NCBI GenBank assembly: GCA_016271365.2
Contig: JADMNL010000023.1
Span: 606,580,501 to 606,644,500 of the forward strand
Origin: Neoceratodus forsteri
Lineage: Eukaryota > Chordata > Ceratodontiformes > Ceratodontidae
DNA: 64,000 bases
Direction of reading: 5' to 3'
In this document: piece after piece, positions 34,252-46,752 of the stretch
How positions within the stretch are numbered: the first letter of the stretch is position 1
Layout of the letters: every line of letters begins with the position of its first letter
Notes under the pieces: generated by a model
Databases searched by the model: none
What the model saw: the letters and a program-made list of their open reading frames with translations, nothing else
Told to the model about the DNA's origin: nothing
Program-made: the position numbers and the translations under genes

Positions 34252-36312
34252 TAGATAAAGCACTGAGACCAGATGGGATGCACCAGAAGTGCTCATTGAA
34301 CTGGTGTCAGAACTGGCTGACTCTTTGGTAGTTTTATTTACTGGCCTCTATGATCTCAGTTCATTCTGAGGGATTGGAGGACAGAGGACATGGCCACACT
34401 CCACAAGGGAGGGACAGGAAGGATCTGAATAATTACAGACCCATCAGTCTTACCTCCATTGTAGGTAAACCAATGGACACACTAGTTAAGGAATGCCTGG
34501 TGATCTACCTGGAAAACAATGTGCTCTAGGATAGTAAATGGCATTGGTCTGTGGCAGGCAGGTCATATCAGACAAACCTTGCAGTATTCTTTGACTGGCT
34601 TACAAGGTTGGTAGATAAGGGAAATGCAGCAGATTTTCTAAGACATCAGCAGAACATTCGACTTGGTGTCACACAGGATGTTACTGAAGAAGACAGAGGA
34701 CTTGGGAGTAGGGAAGGAACAATTACAGTGGGTGAGAAACTAGCTGTGGAGAAGGAGCATAGGGTGATGGTTACCAGGGTCAAATCAGGAAATAGAGGAT
34801 CAGGATTTGGTAAGCCGGGGTCAGTCCTAGATCACGCCCTTTCAATATCTTTATTAGCAACATAAGGAGCACATATAGGGCAAGATGTGTTTCTTTGCAG
34901 ATGACACAATGCTCTGTGGCAGGGTGGACAGTGAAGAGGGAAGAGGGAAGAGGGAGTTGCAATGGGACTTGAGGTGGTCAAGAGAATGGCAGCTGAGATT
35001 CAATGCCAAGATGTGTAAGATATTGTACATTGTCAGGAGGAACCCTAGAATGAAATATTATATTTGGGAGGTCAAATTGGTCACTACTACCACAGAAAGG
35101 TACCTGGAGTCATCGTAGTAACTCCATCAAGCAAACTGGTCAGTGCTAAAGAGGACCACAATAAGGCAACCGGAGTGTTGGGGTGCATTGAGATGGCCCT
35201 GAAAGTATGAGAATGGAGGTGATATTGCCCTGCATAGCTTCTGGTGAGACCCCATTTGGAATACTGTGCTTAGTTCCAGGCCCTGAAAATGTACTCACTG
35301 GAGGCCAGAAGAGAAAGGGATGACATGATTGAGACTTCCAAGTTCCTAAGAGGAATAAACAAGGTGAATTGTGAGGGCTGACTTAATAAGAATAAAGAGT
35401 CAGAAGCTTGGCCTGATGGCACTGAGGGTTGAGTCGCTGGACGCCACACTCGTGCCGTGCCAGTGACCCTTGTTTGGGAATGAGCACAGGCCACTGGGCG
35501 TCAGCAGGGAGGAGAAGGATCGAGCATCCCAGGGACTGCTCTCCTTCTCTGGGGAGAGGGGGTGATAGTGGTCAGCATATGACTGGCTCAGCGGAGGCTG
35601 GGAGCAGCATGCCAATGCTGTTGAGGTGGAGGAGATGGGGCAGATGCCTGGAGAAATGCATATGGGAGCATGCATGCTGCCACCAACATCATTGCATGCT
35701 CCATCTCTGAAGGGGAGAAAAGGAGGAGGAAAACAGGTTGCTGGGGTGCATGATGGAGGACGCCTTGCAGGCCCCACTCCGGCTAGCCACAGTGCTGGCT
35801 ACATTGGATCCCATCTTCTGTGGGGTTGGGAGCCCTGCAAATGTGAATGGGAAAGCCAAGTGGGGTAAGGGTCAGCCGCTGGTGGACACCGGAGGATGGG
35901 GCTGGAGGCTCCTCCAGAGGTAGGGGCCGCATAATAGGAGCACAAAATAATAGCAAAAAATAAAATAAAATAAAGAGTCAGTAATGAGGAGGCATCAGTG
36001 AAGGTTTGTGGGAGGAAGGTGCAGGAGGGATGTGAGGAAGTTTTACTTTATTGAGAGGATGGTGGGGCTGTGGAAAAGGCTACCAGCAGAGATGATAGAG
36101 TCAAGAACTATTAATGGGTTCAAGCGTGGCTGGGTCAGAGTAAGGAGTTTGACTGGCACACCCAGAAGAACTAGTACAATGGCAGATTCAAGAGGGATGG
36201 GCTAGAAACCCATCAGGACAGTAGGTCACAGTGAGGTAGAGATATTGTAATTAGTACACAGACTGCATGGGCTATTGGTCTTTTTTCTGCCTGCAATGTC
36301 TATGCTTCTATG
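34252..36312 (+). mobile_element. CR1-type LINE, 5' truncated, directly behind another CR1
   Basis: Starts at KALRPDGMHQKC (34257), then NNYRPISLTSIVGKPMD near 34429, AGRSYQTNLAVFFDWLTRLV (34554), a frameshifted DFSRTFDLVSH-like motif A near 34636 and FFADDTMLCGRV near 34890 (motif C). A SINE interrupts it at 35404-35968, after which it resumes with VRKFYFIERMVGLWKRLPAE near 36030 and ends in a TATGCTTCTATG tail. Confidence 0.82.
35404..35968 (+). mobile_element. SINE-like element with perfect 13-bp target duplication
   Basis: AATAAAGAGTCAG at 35391-35403 and again at 35969-35981 flank about 565 bp ending in AAATAAAATAAAAT. The head, GCCTGATGGCACTGAGGGTT, resembles a tRNA A-box region (TGGCNNAGNGG type), but I see no clear B box. 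It is GC- and CpG-rich against a CpG-poor host, so it is recent or from a distinct source. Family unknown. Open frames inside are not convincing genes. Confidence 0.75.
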
Positions 36313-36372
36313 TCAAATACAAAAATACAAACAAAATCAGATTCAAATCAGTACCAATTAATACTTGAGATC

Positions 36373-36560
36373 AGCAGTATAGCCTAGAGGTTAGAGTAAC
36401 AAGCTGTGAATGAGCTTGGTACATCCAGCAGACTTGTTTGATTCCCACTACCTCCACTTCTATTCAGTGTGACTCTCAGCAACTCACCTAACCTCCCCAG
36501 TGCTCCCAGACACCCTGAAAATGGGCACTTCTGCCTAGTGACTTTGCCTTGTTACCAAAG
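36373..36560 (+). mobile_element. CORE-SINE (MIR-like), copy 1
   Basis: tRNA-derived head GCAGTATAGCCTAGAGGTTA (A box) and TGTTTGATTCCCACTACC (B box), then the CORE-like TGTGACTCTCAGCAACTCAC and CCTAACC. This order (tRNA head, then TGTGACCTTGGGCAAGTCAC-like core) is the MIR/CORE-SINE layout. It closely resembles the copy at 46753. Confidence 0.75.
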
Positions 36561-36589
36561 AAGGAAAACAATACAAGGAGAAACACTAC

Positions 36590-37380
36590 ATTGCCCAGAG
36601 AATGTACAAGACCTGTTAATCAAGTGCAATGGTGCAGAAGAAGAGAAAGGAATGGTTGCACAAATTTAATAGTGTGACACAAGAACGGAAGTAAGATTCA
36701 TTAGGTTATAAAACCAGTGGCAAATGTCACTGAAAGAGGTAGGAGAAAAATAGTTGTGTCATATAGCGGTAAACAAAGGACAGCCAAAGGAGGTTTGTAA
36801 CAGGGAGACTAAAGAGCAGGAAGCGAGGAAAGAAGGGGCGGGGGAAGGGAAGCTAATAAAAAGAAAGTGGGTGAGAAGATTCGCTGCAGGAGCAGGTGTG
36901 TGAGCTGGTGAAAAAGGGCTACAATAGAAAGGAAAGAGGTAGGTTGGGCTGAGGGCTGTGCCAAGGATGGGGAAGCAAGTGGAGAAGGCAGACTGCCAAG
37001 CAGAATTTTTTAGTGGGGATGGCAAAGTAACTGCTGTCAGAGGAATGGAGGGAGGATGAGGATAGAAGGGCTCTGAGAGGAGATGTAGAAACTGAGGAGT
37101 CAAACCAGAATTTGGAGAAGAGAGAGGCCCAGTGAGAAAGGCACCTTGACTCAAGGGATGTGAAGGAGAAGTCACTGTAGAAGGAATAGGGTCATCTCTG
37201 AGAAAACAGTTAAAGGTGAATCTACAGAAGAAATGGAAAGGGATATCCAGCCTGGTCAAAGTAGTTTTCAAGGAGCACTGAATACTATGCCCAGCTAGCA
37301 AACGTGGCAGGACCACATTAAGTGTGCTTTTGCAGTGGATGGTGAGTAGAAGGCAGGATTTACTGCAGTACATTTTACCA
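36590..37380. other. Purine-rich unclassified DNA
   Basis: Long AG-rich stretch. The minus-strand open frame 36759-37373 (204 codons, Pro/Ser/Leu-rich) reflects base composition; no domain is recognised. Might be a decayed LINE 5' part. Confidence 0.3.
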
Positions 37381-37639
37381 AAGTTGAGGAGAAGCTTTTA
37401 TGGACTGCAACAATGTAGCAGGAGAAAAAGACTTTGATCCAGCCACACTCTAAGTATTTCAAGAGGGAACTTCTCATGTGGAGAGCCATCACTGGTCCTG
37501 AAGACCTGTCCCGACGTGGTGAGGAGCCTGATGAAAAGCATTTTGTGTCAAAATGTCACAGAAACCATTTTAGCATTAAGTGCTGGCTGATTTTTTTTTC
37601 AATTATTTTAACCAGGAGTGGTACACTAAGCTGAAAGCT

Positions 37640-37790
37640 TGTTTACAGGTGCGACCTGGGAGCACAGGGAAGTTAAGGACTTGCTCAGGGTCACACAGTA
37701 TGCAAGTAGGGACTGTGGATTCAAACCCAGGTCTCTAAATTTGGTAGCTCAGAGCCTTAAACCACTGCGCCTATACTTCCTTCCTTTGAG
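37640..37790 (-). mobile_element. CORE-SINE (MIR-like), minus strand
   Basis: On the minus strand: GGCGCAGTGGTTTAAGGCTC (A box), GGGTTTGAATCCACAGTCCC (B box), then ACTGTGTGACCCTGAGCAAG and TCCTTAACTTCCC, the CORE segment. Diverged from the two other CORE-SINEs in the head, so probably a different subfamily. Confidence 0.75.
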
Positions 37791-38101
37791 TGGAACCAGT
37801 GTTAAATATTATCAGAATCTCATTGAAATGTAAATTCCAGTTCAGAAACACTGTCTCCAGAGGCATAAAGTACCATTGTATCCAGACATACACTTGAATC
37901 TGCAATAGACATACAGTAAATAGGAGAGATCATTAAGGAAAATGGAGAGCTACCTGGAGCCCAGGATTGAGCAATGATGGACACCTGAGCATATGGGCAG
38001 GGGTAGAGAGAACATCACCTATAGTACCTGTACCCACTGGTATCTGTCAAATATGTTAGAGTGCAACCAGGTGACTGGGAGAGCAGATAGACCCAGTTCT
38101 G

Positions 38102-38117
38102 TTTTTTTTTTTTTTTT
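38102..38117. repeat. Poly-T tract
   Basis: A run of about 16 T on the + strand, consistent with the A-tail of a minus-strand retroelement. The element itself is not identified. Confidence 0.6.
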
Positions 38118-38189
38118 AAGTAGGAAGGGATGGAAACCTTGTTGAAAACCTTGGCAAGTTTGACAAAGTTGGTAGTAGTGAACAGCCCT

Positions 38190-39290
38190 CATTATTATTA
38201 TTTGAAAAGGTTTCACCAGGAAAGACAACATGAGCTGTAAACAACTTGCTTCCAGAAGGTCCTGGGGAGGGGTTACATAATTGGGGATACAGTGCATTCA
38301 AATACATAAAGAGGGGTACCAATACAAAGCATTTTGATTCTAGATAACAGACAGTATTGTATAAAAGAAAGTTACAGATAAAGTAAGAGTCAGAGACAAA
38401 GGATGAGACATAACAGGGTGAACAGAACAATAAGCAGATATGACATATACAGCAGCAATCCAGGAATAGGTGACCCCATAAAGGTACAGGCCAAATGGAG
38501 AGCAAAAGTAGCAGGCTAAGCACCGGGATTAAAATTGCTAATTATATTTAGAAGGTTACTAAGTGCTATGTGGATTTAGAAGAAAGGGAATTATAACACA
38601 GTGGTGAATGGGGTGGGGAAGGACAGAGGAAGGGTAGAAGGGAGAGGAAGGGCATCCAAGAACTATTCACCTTCAGGATGCTGAGAACCTGCAAGGGACA
38701 GGACCTGGCAGAGAAGGAAAGAGAGAGGGGAAGGAAGAGGGGTTAATTTCCTTCAGGATGAAACTGTTGCATTGCAGGAGGGGTGAGTTTGTGAATGGGT
38801 TTTAATGATGCCAGACTGGAAAGAGCTGTTGAAATAGGAGGAGGAGTCTACAATGGAGGAGAGCAGGGAAAGGATGAGTTTTTCTTGTATGTTAGTAAGA
38901 GCAGGAGGAGAGAGATAGGTCAGTAGTTCCCTGGAGAGGCAGTGTGAAGGTGGAGAACCTAGCATGCCTCTGTGCCCAGGAACATTGTCAAGATGGAAGG
39001 AGAGATTGATAAGATAGAAGATGGGGAAGCAACAGCAGGGGCAAAGAGGTGGCGTGAGCAAAGGGTGAGCATGCCTGGACTGTTGTTCTTGGTTGGTTTC
39101 AGCGAGATTAAAGCAGAGACTGTGTAAGCAGGAGTAATGGAAAGAAAGCAGAAAAGAATGGATTGGGAGTTGAGGGAGAAAGAGGAAGGAAGCTGGAGGG
39201 AGGAGGAGAGGCAGAGGAGGATTAGGGAGAGGAAGGATACAGGGCCAGAAGGTAAAGGAGGAAGGAGGAAGGAGAGACACACGAAGTTAA
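38190..39290 (-). mobile_element. L2-like LINE remnant (minus)
   Basis: Minus-strand tail ATAATAATAATG near 38195 is preceded by TTTCCTGGTGAAACCTTTTC. Upstream, an open run (38753-39280, 175 codons) is Ser/Leu/Pro-rich and includes LTYLSPPALTNIQEKLILSL and FNSSFQSGIIKTHSQTHPSC. These resemble the L2 RT start (a LTDIINSSL, then FKxAIVKPLLKKPSLD pattern). Identification is tentative. Confidence 0.45.
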
Positions 39291-39984
39291 ATATTTGTTA
39301 AACGTGGAGGTGGCAGAAAAGATGTCAGATATAGATAAGCTGTTGGCATAGGGACCTGGAATGTAAACTGGGGAATTCTAAGAGAGAATGAATACCTCTT
39401 CTAGAATTTTGACTGAGACTTATGGTTGGGGCAACGTAGTTGGAGTTGACTTACCTAAGGGCCTTGGTAAAAGCATTACAGAGTTGCTTGCACCAAATTA
39501 TGAAGTTACTTGTACTGTGTTATGTGCTCTAGAAGCCAGAAGTTTTAAGCTGGCACCATGCAGGCACAGGCTTTGAAAAATGCAAGTGTAGGGTAGCAAT
39601 AAAATTACAGTCAAACACTGATGCATGATTATGTGCTTTATAATGTTCAGGAGTTGGTACAGCATGAACTGTCCACTACCTCACCCAATAACAGGCAATC
39701 TAGTCCATAACATATGATCATTCCTGCTAATTTCTAACTTTTGGAGAGAAACATTTTAATGTTGTCTCAAATTTGGAATATATATTTTCAGAACCCAGAA
39801 TTGTGGTACTTAGGGACTTTTCCAAAAGTGAATATTCCAAGGAAGATACAGTAAGTTAGTATAATTGTTGGCAATGATCATTAAAAATTGATCCTAAACA
39901 CAGGCTAGATGAGGTGGCCCCAAGCTGAAGACAGTAGCTAGTGGAAGCTGTTGAAGGTCTGTGATTAGAAAGTTTACTACACAA
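39291..39984. other. Unclassified spacer
   Basis: No gene or clear repeat in about 690 bp. Confidence 0.3.
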
Positions 39985-41985
39985 TTTAGGGTGTAAAATG
40001 TAATCAAACATGTTTTTGGGGATAACAAGACCATTGGCCCAGCAAGCTCCTCCCTCCCAGCAGTTCTGTGGGAATAACCTATTTTCTTCAAAGTACTCAT
40101 CAAGTCTGTGCTTGAAGGCCTTTAGAGTATCAGCTGATACTACATACTCAGTTATCTATAACAAGGGTTCACTGCTCATTCTGTTAAGTCATTCTTCCTG
40201 ATATTTCCTTGACTCTTTCTCCCTTAAGTGACATTGAATGTTCTCTTGTCCTTTTAACCTTGTGCTTCTTGAAGAGAACTGCACTTTGTTTCTGATAGTG
40301 TTATCCTTTTAGATACTTGAATACTATAATTATGTCTTCCTGAGTCTTCTCTTCTCCTTTTCATGGATGGCAGTCCCAGTTCCACCAGCCAGACCTTATA
40401 GTCCATATTTTCCAGTCATTGGCCATCTTGGATGCTCTGCTCGATACTTTCTTCAGTGTGTGTCAGTACAGTTTCCTTAGATATAGAAAAGAATTGCAAG
40501 TCTATATCTGAGGTGGGGGCCTGACCAAGGATCTATACAAGGGCACTGTAATGCCATTTACCCACTTACAAAGTTTCCTTAATTCATGCCATGATTTTGT
40601 TTGCCTCACTAGCTGCTGCCTTGCACCGCTGTTCCATTTAAGATTCCTGCTGATCAGCACTCCTAGGTCTTGGTCCTGCTTGATCTCAGTCTTCTATGCC
40701 ATTCAGGTAGTATTTTGCATGATCTGTTTGTTCTTCTTCCTAGATGCATCACCTTGCATTTTTGTTACCAACTTCTCAAACCTTTCCAGAGCCTTCTGCT
40801 TTTCATTTATCTTTGTAGTGTTGTAACTGCTAATATGGTCTTGGTGCAACTTGGTAAATCCTAAGTAAAACCCCGACAGAGTGCAGAATGTAATGATATA
40901 CACCTCTTCGTCTCTTATAAATACATTGAACAATGCAAAGCAGACCCTGTTCAACCCCGGGGTCATTTGTTTTATGCCAAATCATTATAATTAGAAAAGA
41001 AAATGTTAAACAGCAGTGGGCACAGCCCTGTTCCTGTGGGATGACACTGGGTGTCCCTGCCCATTCAATTGGTGCCCATCCACCACCGCCTTTTCATTCT
41101 AGCTTCAAGCCAGGCAGAATCCATTTTGTGTAGTTCTCATTCATACTGCACTTACGCATTTTGACCTAAAACTTGTCATTTGCTACAGTTTCAAATATCT
41201 TACTGAAGTCCAGATATACCTTTATAAAGTTTATAGCTCTTGGCCCACCTTCCTGGTCACCCCTTGAAGAAGGAGATCAGGATGGTTTGGGCTGCTCTGT
41301 ACCTCATAATGTCATGCTGAAAGAGATAAGTACAATGGCCACAGAATTCTCTATTGTTCTGTCTTTGATAATGGATTCTAGAACCATGCCCAGGCTGTCT
41401 TAACTGTAGTCACCCAGGTCAGAAACGGCCCCTTCTTAAAGATGTGAACCACAATGGCTGTGCTTCAGTCCTCTGGCACCACACCTGTACAGACAGATTC
41501 AAGAAGAATTACTGCCAAGTGACTGCACCAGTTGTTCTTAGCTTTGTTATGATCCTGATGTGTATCTTGTCCAGCCTTCAATCTACAAACTGCATCGTGA
41601 CCACCCCTGATGCCATGGGCCTTCCCATGAAGCACTATTCTTCCCTTCCCAGAGGAAGTGTTCATTTAACATCTTTGTTCTTGGTCCTGGTTCTTTTATA
41701 GGTTACTCAACCAACTCCCTTGTTTTAGGGACCAAAACCCTCTTTACTTCCTTTCTCCATTTATGTACTATCAAGTGGCTTTAGGGTTTTCACAGCTCCT
41801 ACTCTATCCTTGCTTCCAGAACCTCCTTGGCTTTCTTAAATTTAGTCTTGTAGTTCATCAGTGCTGTTCTACACTCCTCTGTGACCACAACACAGCCTGT
41901 CTGCTTCCGATGGTCATAGACCTTCTTTATTCAGTATCAGGTGCCTTAGGTCCTTGTTGAGTAAAGTGTTTGTGTGTGTGTGTGT
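39985..41985 (-). mobile_element. Old CR1-type LINE (minus)
   Basis: Minus-strand RT blocks: VYLDFSKIFETVANDKF near 41170-41220 (motif A, with the usual DFSKAFDTV altered), GVEQGLLCIVQCIYK near 40915-40960 (from PQGSVLGPLLFNIFIN), and a KALERFEKLVTKMQGD stretch at 40790. The 3' part (40000-40560) is the typical CR1 tail region in reverse. More diverged than the other CR1 copies, so probably older. Confidence 0.8.
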
Positions 41986-42090
41986 GGGGGCACTTCTGGC
42001 CTTTTTACTTTATAGCTTACAGCGATGCAGGTCTCAGTGGTTGTTTCAATTAACACCCACTTCCAGCAGCTGCTCCAGACCCTTGGACAC

Positions 42091-42426
42091 CAGGGGCTGG
42101 ATTCTCAAAAGAGAACAGCATAGGGCTTACATCAAGCCCTGCGTCAAACATAATTGGATGGTGCAGCTCGCAAAACTTGCTGCACACTGCATCTGATTCA
42201 AAAAGATCAGGCACATTTATGATAATTTTCCTGATTTATGGCAAGCCCCATAAAGGGGCTTGCGATTGCCGCAACCAGACCTGAAAAAGCTGGTCCAACT
42301 TGCAGCAACTGGTGCACAGGATCGAGACCCTGCTCATCGGCTAGGGAATGCTGCAAGCCATCTGTGCCATGTTTGGCACACCTGGGCCTTGTGGCATTCT
42401 CAGATCTTTAGAGAATCTGTCCCCAG
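42091..42426. mobile_element. PIF/Harbinger-type MITE, 336 bp
   Basis: Terminal inverted repeats: left CAGGGGCTGGATTCTCAAAA, right (complement) CTGGGGACAGATTCTCTAAA, 17 of 22 matching. The GGGGxxxGATTCTCxAAAGA wording is typical of vertebrate Harbinger ends. It has no coding capacity. An internal perfect hairpin GCAAGCCCC/GGGGCTTGC lies at 42241-42263. The 3-bp target duplication is ambiguous. Confidence 0.7.
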
Positions 42427-42989
42427 GTATTTAATCTTGGCAAAAGTTTGCCAGTCGAATGTTCTGGCTCCTGGTGGTCTAGGCTCAGCTATTCTTCCTG
42501 TCACCAGGGAGAAAAGATTGGTGGGCACTACCTCCCATAGATTCCCTGACATTCACAATGGGGAGGTCTTCATCCCCACTTATGGGAATAAGGTCAATGC
42601 TGGCTTTAGACCTATTTCTCCTTATGTGGAAGCCTTGCACTGAAACTTACACTGGAGCCTCTGCCCAAATCAGATGCCACTGGATTCCAGAACTGATCTG
42701 TTATTACAAAAATAAATATCTGGCAATATCAACAAAGGACACGTAAAAGGAAAAAACAAGATTATTTAAAAGCAAACAAAAGTAAAGCACAGTAGGGAAA
42801 TTAAGGAGGCTACATATCCAGATTCAAAGTTTATGGTTCCTTTAACATTATGTATTTATAAATTGCATTTACAAAGTATGGGATCCATTAGGTTTTGCTG
42901 GAGTTTTGGTCTTTTCAGGATATTAGGAATATTTTAAAATCTATGCCTAGTTTACCTTAAATGTGCATTGTTTTATTCCATTTCATATT
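42427..42989. other. Unclassified spacer
   Basis: No gene. An open + run at 42260-42643 overlaps the MITE and is not supported. Confidence 0.3.
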
Positions 42990-43139
42990 TAAGCAATATA
43001 CCATGAGAGAGGGTATATTGGTGGATTTACCACGCCTGGTGTGGTTTTCATACTAGGGGCAGCTGAGTGACTAACCATACTAGAAGTGGTAAATCCAATT
43101 CCATATACCCACTATCTGTCATGGTATATTGCTATTATA
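42990..43139. repeat. Foldback element, GCAATA family, copy 2
   Basis: Left arm GCAATATACCATGAGAGAGG with GGTATATTGGTGGATTTACC; the right arm is its imperfect complement ending ATGGTATATTGC. The central GGATTTACCAC/GTGGTAAATCC pair is perfect. Similar TTTACCAC words occur in copy 3 at 60.7 kb. Confidence 0.7.
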
Positions 43140-45240
43140 CAATGTTCAACTTGTTTTTGGTTTTATAGTTATATAAACTTTTACAGTGGGTATACTGGAG
43201 GATTTATCATGGTCATGTGACGTGTTTTGACCAATGAGGTTACAGGATTTTCATACACCATTGTATAATACTTAAGTTATGACTCCAGTGAGAACAATCT
43301 ATAGACTTCACTTAAATTGGTTAGAGAGTAATAGTTTGGCATTTTATTTCAGTGCATATTCATACCACTATTACTTTAATAGAATGAAATTAATCTGAAT
43401 TAAGTCTGCCAGCTGGGCCACAAGACAAAGATATCAACATGCTCCTCTCTAGCCCTCATTTATTATAATAATATTTCTATGTTGTGCCTTCTGTTGAACC
43501 TCCTGTAGGCTGGGACTTGGAGACATATGTCCTAGCTGTCCCTAGTCTTGCCAAGGCAGATTTACAATACTGCTTAATTTAAATGCCAGAACTAATAAAA
43601 GTAGTTGGCAAACATGATACCCTTGAATATTTTAAGCAAGGAGAAGAGGTAATGTGGCAAATTTTAATATCCTAATAGCTGCAGGGAATCAAAATGACTG
43701 ATAGTTCAGGAGTTTGATGCTTACCAAAGTGAAATGGGTTTACTGACTAATCAATGCTTGGTGCCCAAATAGCACCAATATTTTAAAACTGTTTTTCCCA
43801 CTTGCAAAGCAGATATCATGAGGGATAAATATCAAATTCATAACTAAATGCTGGAGTTAGTCCAGTTGTGAATGTGCCTCCTGAAGATACAAAACACTGG
43901 CTTAGAGGTATATGTGGCTGTCTGCACCTGACGAACTCCACATGTTTATGATTTTGCTGGTTATAATTTTGTTGCACAGCAGTTATTCCTTGTACTCCCT
44001 CTGGAGTCCACTTATTGCAGCATTGCTTCATCTGCATTTTGCAACAAAATAACTTTATAAACCATGTTCTACTTTCTTAGTCCAACAGCTGTGGTTTATG
44101 AAGAACCTTCTGCACTGAACATGCTTTATTCAATATATTGGAGTTCAGTATTTATTTTAATAACACAGATATCACTGAAAGATAGTTTTTGTTCATTAAT
44201 GGTTTTAGTCTGTGAGCAGGAGAGAAATTCATGTAAATAGAAAGGTTACAGGGTCAAAGTTAGAGGCAGTCTGGCGGGAGTCCAAAGCTCCTAAAGCGCA
44301 TGGATGCATTTAAAATTAATTGCTAGGAGCCTGAGAGGCTTTCAATGATTAGAACTGTATTTGGACTATCACAGGTGAAACCCAGCTGTGGCTCTGCTTA
44401 CTGTAGCATGTGGCTGAATTTGACAGGAATATTAGATTGTCAATTTAAATTGGGCATTGCATGAAGAAGAGATCTAGGCCTGGTTTGCAACTGGTGGCCT
44501 TCAGCATGACTAACGGTGCTGCCTGCTTAATTTGTTTCCCTTCATGTAAAGCTACATTACTGACTTGCTTATTTTCATACGTCACTGGTTCCTAATTGAA
44601 CCATCCTTCTCTGCTGGTCCATTGGTTGCCGTGTTAGGATTTGTGTTGTGTGTTTTGTGGGTAGAAACATCTGTGTGAATGAATATCCTAAACAGCTGCA
44701 CAATGTTGGTAGTCCCATGACTAAACCAAACATGACAAGCACAAGCAAGAAGGTCATGGGCACGCCTCCTTTAATTTCTGCTGGGGAGGCTAGCACCCCA
44801 TTTTCATTGTGGGTTGTTCGTGAAGGGTCAGTTTGCATAAGCAAAATAAACCAACCTGGCACCTCTTGTGAGTGAGAGAAATGAATGGAGTTTTAAGGAT
44901 CAAAGTGAGGGAACGTGAAGACAGAGAGAGGTGTATGGTTGTCAGATTGGAATAACCTGAGAAACAGAAGAACTATTCCCACTTTATGTATAAGCATGTA
45001 CAATATCTCTTTTCATACAGAAAATGAAGAGAAACTGAACACATAATCATATGCACAGTGCATGCAGATAGGGCACTGTGGGGGTAAGACTGAGGGTCTG
45101 AGAAAAAATCAGGCCTTCTGCAGCTTTGAAACAGTCATTTTGCTGCTGCAGAGGTTGCATGCATTATTCCCTTTTAGAAACTTGCATTGTGCCTGCTCCA
45201 TGAAAAAATGGAATTTACTCACCTGGTAAAGGTGATTATT
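43140..45240. other. Unclassified AT-rich DNA
   Basis: About 2.1 kb without gene or clear repeat. GGGTATACTGGAGGATTTAT at 43187-43206 echoes the foldback copy just upstream and may be a fragment of the same family. Confidence 0.3.
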
Positions 45241-45244
45241 TGAG

Positions 45245-45330
45245 TACCCTTTATAGTACTTTGTGCATCAACCTATAGGATGGACAGGGACTATCCCTTT
45301 GGTTTTGACTCAGGAGTACTATAAAGGGTA
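45245..45330. repeat. Hairpin with perfect 16-bp arms
   Basis: TACCCTTTATAGTACT at 45245-45260 and its exact complement AGTACTATAAAGGGTA at 45315-45330, with a 54-bp loop. Too symmetric for chance; a foldback core of unknown family. Confidence 0.6.
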
Positions 45331-46752
45331 TGAGATATAATGGTGTTTACGCTGCTTTCCTCAATCCTCTGGATCAGGGTCAGCCTCATTTTCAAGTGGA
45401 GGCAGGCTAGTTTTGTGTCTGTAAAGTATATTTTAAAGGACTGCATATGTGGGGAGTAACATGATCTAAAGGCACATCTACACCACTGCTTGCTACTGGG
45501 TCACCAGGGTAAGTTAAAATTCTCCAATCCAATTATCAGCATACCAACATGGCAAAGACAATAGCACATTATAGAGAAGATGTGGGTTTGGGTCATCCTG
45601 CATCTCTCTGTGATAGCACATTCATTTTCTCAAACTTCTAAATATCCTGATTAGGGATAATAAAATTAGTGATACTTTAAAAATAGATTAGGGCTGTAAA
45701 ACTGTTTTCATTTTAAATAACATGAAACTGTTTATTTTACATGTATAACAGTTGGTGGACAATGCATGTTTTTGTATTTTAGAATCTTGTATTCTACTTT
45801 TAGAAACCGAGGTTGCACCTCTAAAAGGGTCTTGTTGCCCAGAGTACTTACCTGGTGATGAAATACTAATAAATTATTATATGAATAAACCTAATCTCAA
45901 TGAATTAGAAGAAACGTGCTAAATCTGGTTTCTGGTCTGCACAAATACATGAGCTAATGTATAAGTTATTAAAAATGACTAATACAGATGCAGAACCAAG
46001 GCTTTTGCATGTGCACTGTCGAATCAGCCTTATTTGTACTGTATATGCATACTATGAATGGTAGATTCCTTCTCATCAAAGGCACATGCTGGCTAAAATA
46101 AAACTTTGTTATCCATCATACTAACAGAGAGTTCCTAGTGCCTTTGGATGCATGGCAAGCCAATGCTTGTGACTGAATATGCAACAAATGTATACTGGGT
46201 GTGCATCTGAATGCATGTGCAAGTTTCAGTGCTAGCTCCATAAGAATTAAAGGAATAGGAATATAGCCTGACAAGTGGAATTGGAAAGTAGCAATCCAAT
46301 CTGTGTATAGCTGACGTGGTGGGAATTTGAAATAGACTGCCAACACGTTTTCAACCGTCAGACCAAACAAAGTTTTACTACAAACTTGAATAGGTTAATG
46401 ATGTGGAGTAATCTAGCCTAATATCATAGACAAGTAGGGGAGCAGTTCAAATGGGTACTCCTCCTACTTGCTTACAAACCTTAGTATGAACCTTCATATT
46501 TAACTTCCAAAATTGTTTATTGCCAGGATCATATGCCTGCTCTTTCATTCACTGAGTAAGAAAGAGTCTCTAAGGCTCGAAACTTTTATTTAAGGAAGTA
46601 TTTGTTTAAGGAAGTATTCTCAGGAGATTTAGCTACATCTCATTCAGTCATTCAGGCCTCATCTTAAAGGTTTAGGTATCTCTCCCATGGCAGATTGGCA
46701 AGCCACCAATCTGTAATTGGGAGACAGCACCATAGATCAAGTGGATCTGCAA
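45331..46752. other. Unclassified AT-rich DNA
   Basis: No gene or recognised repeat in about 1.4 kb. Confidence 0.3.

Noticed and set aside
36759..37373. 204-codon minus-strand open frame
   Set aside because: Reflects a pyrimidine-rich strand (Pro/Ser/Leu); no motif found.
38753..39280. 175-codon minus-strand open frame as an independent gene
   Set aside because: Leu/Ser/Pro-rich and followed by an L2-like tail; better read as a LINE remnant.
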